Below are positions 1 to 7,623 of a stretch of DNA of 39,698 bases, piece after piece. Source of the stretch: Calditrichaceae bacterium (GTDB taxonomy: Bacteria; Calditrichota; Calditrichia; RBG-13-44-9; J075). The DNA lies in contig JABWBP010000080.1 of NCBI GenBank assembly GCA_013360445.1, positions 1 through 39,698 of the forward strand, written 5' to 3'. Position numbers and translations under genes: made by a program. Every line of letters starts with the position of its first letter. Positions within the stretch are counted from its first letter, which is position 1. A model generated the notes under the pieces. The model was given only the letters and a program-made list of their open reading frames with translations. It was not told the DNA's origin and searched no databases.

Positions 1-345
1 GCGGGAGAAGGAACGACGCTGAATAATATCAGCCAGATCTACGACGCCCGTGGGGATTATGAGACGGCGTTAGGGTATTTGGAAAGGAGTTTAAAAATCT
101 TTCAAGAAATTGGCGACAAAAGCAGAGAAGGAACGACGCTGAATAATATCAGCCAGATCTACGACGCCCGTGGGGATTATGAGACGGCGTTAGGGTATTT
201 GGAAAGGGTTTTGAAAATTTTTCAGGAGCTTGGGGATAAAGCGCATGAAGGAGGAACGCTGAATAATATCAGCCAGATATTCCAAGCCCGTGGGGATTAT
301 GAGACGGCTTTAGGGTATTTGGAAAGGAGTTTAAAAATCCGTCAG
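1..345 (+). repeat. 120-bp tandem DNA repeats encoding TPR units
   Basis: Three consecutive 120-bp units, starting at 1, 121 and 241, are nearly identical at nucleotide level. For example 'gggattatgagacggc' recurs every 120 bp. Identity at silent positions points to recent unit duplication or gene conversion. The array continues off the left edge. Confidence 0.9.
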
Positions 346-642
346 GAGATCGGAGATAAGGCGGGGATGATTCCCACCCTGCACAACATGGCGCATATCC
401 ATCTTCAAAACCAGCAGATTGAGCCGGCGCTGGAAAAATTTGTTCGGGCGCTGCAACTGGCGCAAGAAACCCAGTATGCACAGGGGCTGTTTAATGTCTC
501 CCGCGATTTGGGCAGGTTGCTGTGCCAGTTGGGCTCTAAGGAGCAAGGACTGCCCCTGCTCAAACAGGCGCTGGCATTGGGGCAGGCCATGGGGCACCCC
601 GGCGCGGGAGCGGTGGAGGCGCTGGTGCGGGAGTATAGTTAG
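1..642 (+). CDS. Tetratricopeptide (TPR) repeat protein, 3' part
   Basis: The reading frame is open at the left edge, so the N-terminus lies outside the window. The visible part has at least five TPR-like helical hairpins of about 40 residues, with the recurring words 'LNNISQIYDARGDYETALGY' and 'LKIFQEIGDK', as in the TPR_12 / kinesin-light-chain type. The first three units are nearly identical in DNA; the last two are diverged and end in a helical cap. Such repeats are protein-interaction scaffolds, and in bacteria they often form the sensor part of larger signalling proteins. No catalytic domain is visible here, so the partner domain, if any, is upstream. A TTG at position 79 could be taken for a start, but the frame continues upstream of it with the same repeat. 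Confidence 0.9.
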   Translation, partial: AGEGTTLNNISQIYDARGDYETALGYLERSLKIFQEIGDKSREGTTLNNISQIYDARGDYETALGYLERVLKIFQELGDKAHEGGTLNNISQIFQARGDYETALGYLERSLKIRQEIGDKAGMIPTLHNMAHIHLQNQQIEPALEKFVRALQLAQETQYAQGLFNVSRDLGRLLCQLGSKEQGLPLLKQALALGQAMGHPGAGAVEALVREYS

Positions 643-647
643 CGTGG

Positions 648-1012
648 GGTACAACCCCCTTTATCCCCCTTTTTTAAGGGGGAGTGGTTGGGTGCGGCGG
701 GGCAGGCTGTGCTCGTCCCCCGGCGCAGCGTGCGCGGCGGGGCGCGGGGTGCTGGCGCACCGGCGCGGCGTGCGTAGTTCCCCCTTAACAAAGGGGGACA
801 GGGGGTTGTAAAACCCCGCACGGGAGGCAAGCCTGCCGGGGCAAAGACAGGTTGAGAGGGCGGGTTGTAAAATCCCGCGCGGGAGACAAGCTTTGAAGTG
901 GGTGCAACCGGGGGGCAGGGGAGGTACAACCCCCTTTATCCCCCTTTTTTAAGGGGGAATGGTGGGGTGTGTGGGGGCAGGCTGTGCTCGTCCCCCGGCG
1001 CAGCGTGCGTAG
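648..1012. repeat. CCCCCTT...AAGGGGG palindromic repeat cluster
   Basis: This 380-bp gap has no gene. It holds three copies of a palindrome built on CCCCCTT(N)AAGGGGG (about 656-685, 780-800 and 932-960). Two copies of 'gctgtgctcgtcccccggcg' lie at about 707 and 982. Two variants of a 27-bp word beginning 'ttgtaaaa' and ending 'caagc' lie at about 806 and 866. Palindromes of this type are often seen near DUF559 genes, which is the situation here. Confidence 0.75.
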
Positions 1013-1025
1013 AAAGGAGGCAAAC

Positions 1026-1529
1026 ATGAAAATATACTACAACCCCAGGCTGAAGCAGCTGGCGCGGGATTTGAGGAATAATAGCACACCGGGGGAGATT
1101 ATGTTGTGGAGTAACTATTCAGGCATTTTGCCACAGAGTTCACAGAGCACACAGAGACATGGAAAAATTTGTTGAACAAACCCGTTTTGTAGAAAAAAAT
1201 GTTCCATATTGTGGAACGAAATCAAAGGCCGCAAGCTGCGCGGCTACCAGTTCATGCGCCAGAAGCCGATCGGCGAGTACATCGTGGATTTCTTCTGCAG
1301 CAGGCTGAAGTTAGTGATCGAGATCGACGGGGAGAGCCACGCAGGGAAGGAAGCCTGCGACCGGATGCGCCAAAAGAAGTTAGAGGCGCTGGGATTGACA
1401 TTTTTGCGTTTCGAGGAGTTGGCGGTGCGCTATAATTTAGACCGGGTCATTCAGAGCATCGAAAACCGGGTTCAGGAAATCGAAGCCGCCGCGGGAAATC
1501 CCCCCGGGCGCAGAGAATATGGGAACTAA
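1026..1529 (+). pseudogene. DUF559-family (Vsr-like) endonuclease, interrupted by a 98-bp insertion
   Basis: Two same-frame pieces make one DUF559 protein. The N-terminal piece starts at the ATG at 1026 (AAAGGAGG six bases upstream) and has 'MKIYYNPRLKQLARDLRNN' and 'STPGEIMLW'. The C-terminal piece has 'NEIKGRKLRGYQFMRQKPIG', 'EYIVDFFCSRLKLVIEIDG' and 'LGLTFLRFEE', the usual core of this very-short-patch-repair-like nuclease fold. Between them lie 98 extra bases flanked by TTGTGGA direct repeats (1104-1110 and 1209-1215). Removing one flank plus the insert (105 bp) restores '..IMLWNEIKG..' in frame. The insert carries a TGA at 1173-1175, so the gene is broken unless translation restarts after it. 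Confidence 0.85.
1111..1208. mobile_element. 98-bp MITE-like insertion in the DUF559 gene
   Basis: The left end reads GTAACTATTCAGGCATTTTG and continues with CACAGAG words. Its first 28 bases are identical to the inverted right end of the element at 21820-21970, and similarity continues to about base 50. It is flanked by 7-bp direct repeats TTGTGGA. Its right half is unrelated to the other copy and lacks the matching inverted terminus, so it is a deleted or hybrid version. Confidence 0.75.
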
Positions 1530-1531
1530 GG

Positions 1532-1589
1532 CAAAATGATTTGATGGCAAAATAATTCAACAATCATTTTGCCATCAAATTATTTTGCC
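1532..1589. repeat. Large hairpin of GCAAAATGATTTGATGGC type
   Basis: A near-perfect inverted repeat: a left arm GCAAAATGATTTGATGGCAA and its continuation pair with a right arm ending CATCAAATTATTTTGC, around a short loop. It lies between the broken DUF559 gene and the next gene. It could act as a terminator, although no T-tract follows, or it may be a dispersed palindrome. Confidence 0.75.
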
Positions 1590-1648
1590 CTCTTTCTCCT
1601 GAAAGAGCGCGCCGCCTGAAGCGTTATACGATACGAAAGGTCAGCAAA

Positions 1649-2068
1649 ATGGCAGAACCCAAATTCGTAAAAGGCGAGAGGCCGGCCCCGGATACGGAAA
1701 GCTGGCAAAATTACATTTGGAAAACCGAGCAGGAGACCCCCAACCGCATCGAGGACGCGGCGAAATTCCTCTCCGGGATCATTGCGGTGTGCCTGACCAT
1801 CTTCCTCACCCCCGGGCGAGAGGTTTTTGCGCAGCTACGCGGCGCGGCGCTGGCGGCGGCAATCGCCGCGGTGGTTCTATGGGTTCTTGCGCTGCTGATC
1901 TCCTTCTGGGTGGTGTTCCCGCAGCGCTACCGCTACGTGGGCGACTCGGTGCAGTCGGTAAAGGAGATGAACCGGCAGATCGCCGGGCGCAAATACCGGC
2001 GGCTGATCGCCTGCCTGGCGCTGTTCTCCGCGGGCATGATCCTGTTAGCCGCGGGAATCTTTTTTTAG
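1649..2068 (+). CDS. Small membrane protein of unknown function
   Basis: 139 residues. The N-terminal 45 residues are polar and include 'SWQNYIWKTEQETPNRIEDA'. Three hydrophobic segments follow: about 44-56 (weak), 67-88 (AAALAAAIAAVVLWVLALLI region) and 118-139 at the C-terminus. A basic loop with 'RQIAGRKYRR' sits between the last two. The ATG at 1649 has GAAAGG about eight bases upstream. I do not recognise the family. The layout suits a small inner-membrane protein with a cytoplasmic N-terminus. It stands alone between repeat elements, so context says little. Confidence 0.7.
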   Translation: MAEPKFVKGERPAPDTESWQNYIWKTEQETPNRIEDAAKFLSGIIAVCLTIFLTPGREVFAQLRGAALAAAIAAVVLWVLALLISFWVVFPQRYRYVGDSVQSVKEMNRQIAGRKYRRLIACLALFSAGMILLAAGIFF

Positions 2069-2069
2069 G

Positions 2070-2140
2070 AGCGCAAAACTTCAGTTTTGCAAAGCTCCCG
2101 CGCAACCTGCCGGGAATGCAAAACTAAAGTTTTGCACTCC
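2070..2140. repeat. Pair of AAAACTTCAGTTTTGC palindromes
   Basis: Two short palindromes with arms GCAAAAC and GTTTTGC, at about 2072-2090 and 2118-2136, lie directly after the stop codon at 2068. The same family recurs at 3233-3286, 7730-7798 and, as a variant, 9050-9070. Those sites are also at gene ends or in gaps. Confidence 0.8.
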
Positions 2141-2163
2141 GTTTAGGGAGCCAGAAAAAAATT

Positions 2164-2506
2164 ATAAACCTTATTCCTGGTTAAGTGTATGTTTATAATG
2201 TATTGAATAGCCCCCTGATTTATCGGGGGGACACAAATTACCCTCATTCTTTAATTTTATGGGGCTTCAGCCCCGCGTAGTGCAACAATCGGGGATAAAT
2301 CCCCGGGAAAAGGCAGAAAAGGCATAAGTTTAGGGAGCCAGGAAAAAATAATGTACCCAACTGAGCGCACAGAGTTATTGAAACACATTAGCGTTCAGTG
2401 GTACAATAAAAAGGGCGAAAGCCCTTACTTATTTTCTGTCCCCGATCTGAAGATCGGGGCTATTCAATTTTTCATAAAAATCAAATATTTACCTACGAAT
2501 AAGGTC
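2164..2506. mobile_element. Fold-back element inserted in repeat A, carrying an inner repeat A
   Basis: The outer ends CCTTATTC (about 2169) and GAATAAGG (about 2497) are inverted. A second inverted pair, ATTGAATAGCCCC and GGGGCTATTCAAT, follows inside. Further in are two palindromes of CCCCGAT/ATCGGGG type (about 2211-2227 and 2441-2459). The centre holds a complete repeat A. No open frame of note is inside. Boundaries are accurate to a few bases. Confidence 0.65.
2328..2426 (+). repeat. Repeat A, intact 99-bp copy
   Basis: It starts GTTTAGGGAGCCAGG, contains ACCCAACTGAGCGCACAGAG, and ends in the small hairpin AAGGGC-GAAA-GCCCTT. A third copy lies inverted at 21773-22030 and becomes exactly 99 bp once its internal insertion and duplicated target are removed. 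The terminal hairpin resembles a terminator stem without a T-tract. Confidence 0.85.
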
Positions 2507-2598
2507 TAATGCACCCAACTGAGCGCACAGAGTTATTGAAACACATTAGCGTTCAGTGGTACAATAAAAAGGACGAAAGCCCTAATAAAGGCGCACCG

Positions 2599-3219
2599 AT
2601 GTCAAATACCCTTCTCCAAAAACACTGGTACGACGGCTGGTTCTACGCCCGCTTCATCGACGCGGAAAACAATCCTTTGCGCGACCGGGTGTTGGGCTTC
2701 ATCGAGCCGGGAAGCGCCGCTATCGACCTGGGCTGCGGCAGCGGCGGATTTACCCTGAAGCTGGCCGGCCATTGCCGCGAAGTGGTAGGGGTGGACGTCT
2801 CCGGCAAGATGATCGCCGCGGCCCGCAAGCGCCTGGCCAAATCCGGCCTGGGGAACGTGTCGTTTCTGCACCTCCACGCCGGCGGTCTCAGCGAAGCGCT
2901 CCCGCGGCGCTTCGACTACGCGGTGCTCTCCTTGATGCTCCACGAAACGCCCCCCGCGGAGCGTTTGCAGATTTTAGGGGAGGCGCGCCGGGCGGCCGGG
3001 CGCATCGTAATTCTCGATTACCAGACCCCCCAGCCGCGCAGCGCCTGGGGCGCGGGAGTGGGAATCGTGGAGTTCCTGGCCGGCCGGGAGCATTACCGCA
3101 ATTTCCGGGATTTCGTGCGGCGCGGGGGGCTTCCGGCGCTGCTGCAAGAGGCCGGGCTGCGGATAATACAAGAAAAAATCAATCGCACCGGGGTGTTCCG
3201 GCTGGTCCTTGCGGCATAA
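2599..3219 (+). CDS. Class I SAM-dependent methyltransferase
   Basis: 206 residues from the ATG at 2599. An in-frame ATG at 2509 lies inside repeat A, so its extra 30 residues (including 'HPTERTELLKHISVQWYNK') are repeat translation and not native. Motif I 'AIDLGCGSGGFTLKLAG' binds the methionine part of SAM. 'VVGVDVSGKMIAAARKRL' supplies the acidic residue for the ribose. 'FDYAVLSLMLHET' is a motif IV-like strand, and 'AGRIVILDYQTPQ' follows. This is a methyltransf_11/25-type Rossmann enzyme. The substrate cannot be told from sequence; the fold is shared by small-molecule and lipid methylases. The upstream AAAGG is only a weak ribosome site. Confidence 0.85.
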   Translation: MSNTLLQKHWYDGWFYARFIDAENNPLRDRVLGFIEPGSAAIDLGCGSGGFTLKLAGHCREVVGVDVSGKMIAAARKRLAKSGLGNVSFLHLHAGGLSEALPRRFDYAVLSLMLHETPPAERLQILGEARRAAGRIVILDYQTPQPRSAWGAGVGIVEFLAGREHYRNFRDFVRRGGLPALLQEAGLRIIQEKINRTGVFRLVLAA

Positions 3220-3232
3220 ATCGCCCTACCGG

Positions 3233-3286
3233 AGTGCAAAACTTCAGTTTTGCATTCCGGGCGCAAAACTGAAGTTTTGCACTCCT
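3233..3286. repeat. Double AAAACTTCAGTTTTGC palindrome between convergent genes
   Basis: Two adjacent palindromes, GCAAAAC-TTCA-GTTTTGC and GCAAAAC-TGAA-GTTTTGC, are bounded by GGAGTGCA on the left and TGCACTCC on the right, so the whole unit is also an inverted repeat. It separates two convergent genes and could fold in either transcript. Confidence 0.8.
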
Positions 3287-3295
3287 CCGGCGGGG

Positions 3296-4090
3296 TTACT
3301 GATTTTCCGCGGGCAGCAATTGGGCGGTGTAGTCCCCGCTGCTGCGCTCGTCGATCCACAGCCGCCCGATGAAGCGCCGGTATTCTGCGCCGGCGTCGAT
3401 CTCCACAAAATGCTCCCCGTAGGCCAGTTTGATGGTCAGGGGGGTCTTTCCGTAATATTCTTCATCAAGGTAAACATCTCCCTCCACCGGCAGGCTGCGA
3501 AGGGTAATCTCCTTGTAGGAAAACTCCCCGCGCCGGGAAGTGGCGGCAGTCCGGGAAGGTGCCCGGGGCAATTGCCGGGAAACGTTTTGCGCTTCCTTCA
3601 AAAAGGGGAGGGGATCGAGATGTTCGTTATTTTTCAGAATCGAAAAATGCAAATGCGGGCCGCTCACCTGCCCGGTTTGCCCAGCCAGGGCGATCAACTG
3701 CCCCGCCTCCACCAACTCGCCTTCCTTCACCAGAATCTTTTCTAAATGATGGTATTTGGAGATGAATCCGCCGGTGTGCAGCAGGTTGACCATCTTGCCG
3801 GAGACCTTGTTGGAGCCGGTATATAAGACCATCCCCACCCGCCAGGCGTACACCGAGTCGCCCACCTGCGCGGCCAGGTCGATGCCTTTGTGAAATTGCG
3901 CCTCCGCGGAGCGGGAAAGGGGATTGCTGCGGTAGCCGAAAGAGCTGGTTACCTGCCGTTGCTGCCCCAGGGGGTGATAAGAAGTCTCCTCCTGCGCAAA
4001 CGCTGCCAGCGATACAAAAAGAATCACCCGGAACCAGCGAAGCCGGGCGGTGGGCAGGAGCCAATCAAGTCGGTAGCGGATAACCGGCAT
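3296..4090 (-). CDS. M23 (LytM) peptidoglycan endopeptidase with C-terminal PEGA domain
   Basis: 264 residues. A hydrophobic export segment (about 20-33) ends 'LAAFAQ', so the protein is probably exported. The LytM domain (about 46-160) has the zinc ligands: 'HKGID' (H67, D71) and 'GPHLHF' (H146, H148), plus the 'KYHHLE' histidines. These match active M23 enzymes, which cut peptide cross-bridges in peptidoglycan. Residues about 196-247 ('LRSLPVEGDVYLDEEYYGKT') form a PEGA domain, a small beta module common on exported proteins of this lineage, thought to bind wall or surface partners. All catalytic residues are present. It converges with the methyltransferase gene. The start at 4090 has no clear Shine-Dalgarno. 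Confidence 0.9.
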   Translation of the reverse strand: MPVIRYRLDWLLPTARLRWFRVILFVSLAAFAQEETSYHPLGQQRQVTSSFGYRSNPLSRSAEAQFHKGIDLAAQVGDSVYAWRVGMVLYTGSNKVSGKMVNLLHTGGFISKYHHLEKILVKEGELVEAGQLIALAGQTGQVSGPHLHFSILKNNEHLDPLPFLKEAQNVSRQLPRAPSRTAATSRRGEFSYKEITLRSLPVEGDVYLDEEYYGKTPLTIKLAYGEHFVEIDAGAEYRRFIGRLWIDERSSGDYTAQLLPAENQ

Positions 4091-4551
4091 TGAATTTTCT
4101 CAATAGAATCTTGTACGAACCGTTCGTTCATCCAACCGAAAGGCGGCGACGCCGCGGTTTGCAGTTGAAGGGAATAAATATACTTCGCGGCGGGCATGGA
4201 TTACCATAGCGTTTAAGAAAAAAAATCGAAATTCCGGAGCGGAAGAGTGGAGCCGCAGCTTTTTATGACAAAAATCATATTTTTTACTGATCATGGTCAT
4301 AGTTTGTACGTTCCGGGAATATTAAACTTTGCAAGAGTGGATAAAACAAGTAACCGCCCGGAATGGGCCGAAATTCGGAGAGCAAAATTTTTTTAAAAAA
4401 AATTGAATAAAAAGTGATGATTTTTTCGTTCGCAAGTGTTATACTTAAGCGTTGAGTATCGAGTCTCCTGTGCTGCCCGTGCTGCCTTGCATAAAACCCG
4501 GGCGTTCGTAATCAATCAATATCGTTTATGATTAAAATCGAAAGGTATGGC
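4091..4551. other. AT-rich divergent intergenic region
   Basis: 460 bp between two divergently transcribed genes. No convincing open frame or RNA gene was seen. It contains a perfect palindrome, ACGAACCGTTCGT (about 4113-4125), and an A/T-rich tract at 4388-4412. It presumably carries both promoters, but I could not assign -10 or -33 boxes with confidence. Confidence 0.4.
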
Positions 4552-5316
4552 ATGAAGAAAAAGGTGCTGTTTCACGGGATGGTTGTATTCTGTTTCCCGG
4601 TGATGTTATGGGCGCAGTCGTTTACCTTCACAGCCGATTCCTTAACGGCGCACGGCGCCCCGGGAGATTTTTTCGATATTTACGCCGATATTCATAATAT
4701 TTCCGCCGAGGAGCTTTCGCTGCGGATCATCCGCACCCAAAATTCACTCCCTTCGCTGTTCTGGCAAGCTTCGTTATGCAACGCGCAGGCCTGCTACGCC
4801 CCGGATTTGGATACGATCATGATTCCGGATCCGATGTTCGGAGTTCCCCCCCTGGCCCCGGATTCCATCGCTGAATTTCACCTCCAAATCCTGAGCGACC
4901 CCACGATCCCCGGCGCCGCTTATATTACCATTCGAGTGGAGAACGTGGCGGACACCTCGGATAATGCCACCCTGAGTTTCATGGCTACCACCGAGCCTAC
5001 CGGTTTAGGAGTGGTCGATTTGCCCCTGACCGGCAATTTTCAGCTTTACGCCAACTATCCCAATCCCTTCAACCCTTCCACTACCATTCCGTTTGAAATT
5101 GGCGGCGCCCGGCCGGTAAACGTTCAGGTGAACATCTATAACATTTTGGGGCAGAACGTCGCCATGCTGGTAGATGAACCGCTGGTTCCGGGCAACTACC
5201 AGGTTACCTGGGACGCCCGCGATCTCCATGGAAACATCGCGCCGAGCGGGGTCTATTTTTATGAGCTACGGGCGGGAGATTACCGGCAGATGCGGAAAAT
5301 GCTGTTAGTGCAGTAA
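4552..5316 (+). CDS. Secreted protein with T9SS type A sorting domain
   Basis: 254 residues from the ATG at 4552, preceded by GAAAGG seven bases upstream. The upstream in-frame ATG at 4528 adds eight residues before the Lys-rich signal peptide and is less likely. The signal peptide 'MKKKVLFHGMVVFCFPVML' ends near 'WAQS'. Residues about 20-155 are an all-beta region with 'DIYADIHNISAEELSLRIIR', like a short Ig-like or cohesin-like domain; it has one Cys pair 'CNAQAC'. The C-terminal 85 residues have 'YPNPFNPSTTIPFEIGG' and end 'RQMRKMLLVQ', the type A sorting signal for export through the type IX system and surface anchoring. The function of the beta domain is unknown. Confidence 0.85.
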   Translation: MKKKVLFHGMVVFCFPVMLWAQSFTFTADSLTAHGAPGDFFDIYADIHNISAEELSLRIIRTQNSLPSLFWQASLCNAQACYAPDLDTIMIPDPMFGVPPLAPDSIAEFHLQILSDPTIPGAAYITIRVENVADTSDNATLSFMATTEPTGLGVVDLPLTGNFQLYANYPNPFNPSTTIPFEIGGARPVNVQVNIYNILGQNVAMLVDEPLVPGNYQVTWDARDLHGNIAPSGVYFYELRAGDYRQMRKMLLVQ

Positions 5317-5464
5317 TGGAGGCCGCACGGTATTATGCTCACCCGTCGATGCCGGCTTGCAATTCAGTTAATATACAGTTCAATTAATACAGGGTGTGCG
5401 AATACGCTTGTTTCTTTTTCTAAATAATAAATATTCTCAAATCCATAATCAAAGGAGAAGGCTG

Positions 5465-7573
5465 ATGAAGAACCTGGTAAAATATTTGGCAATCGCCGGT
5501 CTTTTTATGGCGACAATGGTTTCCGCCCAGCAAAAATTGGTTCTATTTGAAGAACACACCAGCACCACCTGAAGCTTTTGCGCCAGTGCGAACCCGGGTT
5601 TGGTTCGAATGCTCAATACTTTAGGTGTAGAAAATGTTGTTTCGGTGCAGTACCACATGAATTGGCCTGCCCCTGGCAACGATCCGTGGTATTTGAATAA
5701 CGTTGCCGAAAATACTGCCCGGCGAACGTTTTACGGGGTTAATGGCATCCCCATCGCCTGGGTGGATGGATTCGACGCCGGAAATTTGAGTAATATTACC
5801 GCCATTACCAACAACATCACCAACCGGACATTTCTTCCTACTCCCTACGAAATCACCGTCAGCGGCGATTATGTGAATAATTCCGTAACCGTAACCGCGA
5901 AAGCGGTTAGCGCTCAGCCGGCTGGCACTAAGTATTTGCGGATCGCGGTGGTGGAAAAAGATTATCACGCCTCCACGCCTTACCCGAACGGGGAGACGCA
6001 TATTGCCTGGTCCATGCTGGATATGTTGCCGGACGCCACCGGCACGTTGCTCAATATTCCCGCGATTGGAGACAGCCAAACCGTTACGTTTAACTACAAC
6101 GTAGCGCAGGTGAACTTCCATCCTCCCACCAGCCTGGAAAACCTCCTGACCGTGGTGGCGTTCATCCAGAACCAGTCCACCCGGGAAGTTTACCAGGCCG
6201 GCTACGCGGAAGTGGGCGTCTCTACCGGGGCGATCAATTCCGGCGCATTGATACAGAATACCGGCGCCGCCCTGTTTAGCGGTTTCGCTTATAACAGGTC
6301 CGACTCGCCCATCGATGTAAATCTGGGTATAAATGGAAACCTGCCCGCGGGATGGGCGGCATCCGCCCAAACCCGGGAGGGAACTCCCATTCCGGTAAAT
6401 GGCGGGACGCTGAGCTTGACCCTGGCGAGCCGGGATTCCTTGTACTACGACATTACCGTGACTCCCCAGGGAAATTCCGGCGGACTAATTCTATCTGCAG
6501 ATATGAGTTTAGCTTCCAATCCCAATATCTCCAGTTCTGCGAAATTTTCCGTTTCAACCAATGATGTGGATATCTTAGTTGTGGATGACGACGGAGGAGA
6601 AGATTACGAATCCTATATCGTGAATGAACTTAGCCAGACCTCCTACGTCTATGGCGTGGTCTCCATCAATTCCGGCGATATTGCCCCGGATGATTTGAAC
6701 GAGATCAACACTATTATCTGGAACTGCGGCGTGGCCAAGCCTACTTTGACGGAGGAAGACCGGGCGGCGTTGTCACAATTTCTGGATAACGGCGGCCGCC
6801 TGTACCTGAACGGGGTGGATATCGCCTATGAGCTGGCCGATCCCGCCAGCCCCACCTATACCACCAACAGCCTGGCGTTCTTTACGAATTATCTGCACGC
6901 CTCTTATATCAAGCGCCAGCATACTTTCCTGGTGGTCAAGGGGATTACCGGCGATCCCATTACCGGCAACATGACCGCCAATATCGGGCTGTTTGGCGGC
7001 ACCGGCGCCGGCACCATCAATTCCCAGTTGGGGCAGTATCCCAACCAGATCGCCGGGGGCGATTTTAACGCCGCCCCGATCCTCTATTTCATCACCAAAC
7101 CGAACGAGCATCCCGCTATCCGCGCGACGCACAACGGAACTAACGGCCTCGGCGGGGTGGTGTTCACCACCTTCGGGTTCGAAACCATTGCGGAAGCGAG
7201 CAACCGCGCCCTCTTCGCCGAAGGGGTGATCAACTGGCTGAACTCTATTACCGGCATCGACGACCCGGTTGATCCCGCCGCCGCCACGCGCTTTGAGTTG
7301 AAAGCGAACTACCCCAATCCCTTCAACCCTTCTACCACGATCGCTTATGATCTGCCGGGCAACGCCGGCGAGCAGGTGGTTTCCCTGGTGATCTATAACC
7401 AGTTGGGGCAGGCGGTGCGCGCCCTGGTGAACGAGCCGCAAATGATGGGTTCCCATACCGTGACCTGGGACGGGCGCGACGACGCCGGGAAAGCGGTCGC
7501 CAGCGGGGTGTATTTCTACCAGCTTCGCTACGGCGAGCACCGGGCTACCCGCAAAATGCTGTTGGTGCGCTGA
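5465..7573 (+). CDS. Omp28/thioredoxin-like T9SS protein with in-frame TGA (predicted selenocysteine, UxxC)
   Basis: 702 residues if the TGA at 5570-5572 is read through. The ATG at 5465 has AGGAG seven bases upstream, and the signal peptide is 'MKNLVKYLAIAGLFMATMVS'. The frame then reads 'KLVLFEEHTSTT', TGA (codon 36) and 'SFCASANPGLVRML', and stays open for 2 kb. The Omp28 thioredoxin-like domain has CxxC here; the paralogue at 7818 has 'VEHFSNSGCVPC'. The TGA therefore replaces the first redox Cys, giving U36-S-F-C39. Similarity to the paralogue continues after it ('QYHMNWPAPGNDPWYLNN', 'FYGVNGIPIAWVDG'). A ThuA/GATase-like domain lies at about 375-595 and a 'YPNPFNPSTTIAYDL' sorting domain ends the protein. 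A hairpin fitting a bacterial SECIS follows the TGA. The alternative is a nonsense mutation or a sequencing error, but the exact position argues against chance. Confidence 0.75.
5585..5613 (+). promoter_or_regulatory. Candidate bacterial SECIS element
   Basis: A perfect 6-bp stem, CGAACC (5589-5594) with GGTTCG (5602-5607), encloses the 7-base loop CGGGTTT. With an AA bulge, AGTG/TGCT can extend the lower stem. The stem begins 16 bases and the loop 22 bases after the TGA, with G at loop position 2 and a GGGU run. Known bacterial SECIS elements, which bind SelB, have this spacing and a G in the first two loop bases. It lies inside the coding frame, as bacterial SECIS elements do. Confidence 0.6.
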
Positions 7574-7623
7574 GAGCGGCCGGGAACATTGAGAATTGGG
7601 TTCAGACCATTTTTACTTCAACG

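Larger units (their letters stand above)
2141..2583. repeat. Repeat A copy 2, split by a fold-back element
   Basis: The left fragment (2141-2163, GTTTAGGGAGCCAG then A-rich) and the right fragment (2507-2583, beginning TAATGCACCCAACTGAGCGC) together match the intact 99-bp repeat A at 2328-2426. About 340 bp lie between the fragments, and they include that intact copy. Confidence 0.75.

Noticed and set aside
1-345. CRISPR array
   Set aside because: The repeats are contiguous 120-bp coding units with no spacers; they encode TPR motifs.
1173-1175. TGA in the DUF559 gene as a second selenocysteine codon
   Set aside because: It lies inside a 98-bp insertion with direct-repeat flanks, not at a conserved Cys, and the gene is intact once the insert is removed.
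2509-2598. Upstream ATG giving the methyltransferase 30 extra N-terminal residues
   Set aside because: The extra codons are the translation of repeat A, which also occurs elsewhere in the window, so they are not part of the gene.
5570-5572. TGA in the Omp28-like gene as a simple nonsense mutation
   Set aside because: Not excluded, but disfavoured: it falls exactly on the redox Cys, the downstream 2 kb shows no further decay, and a SECIS-like stem follows.
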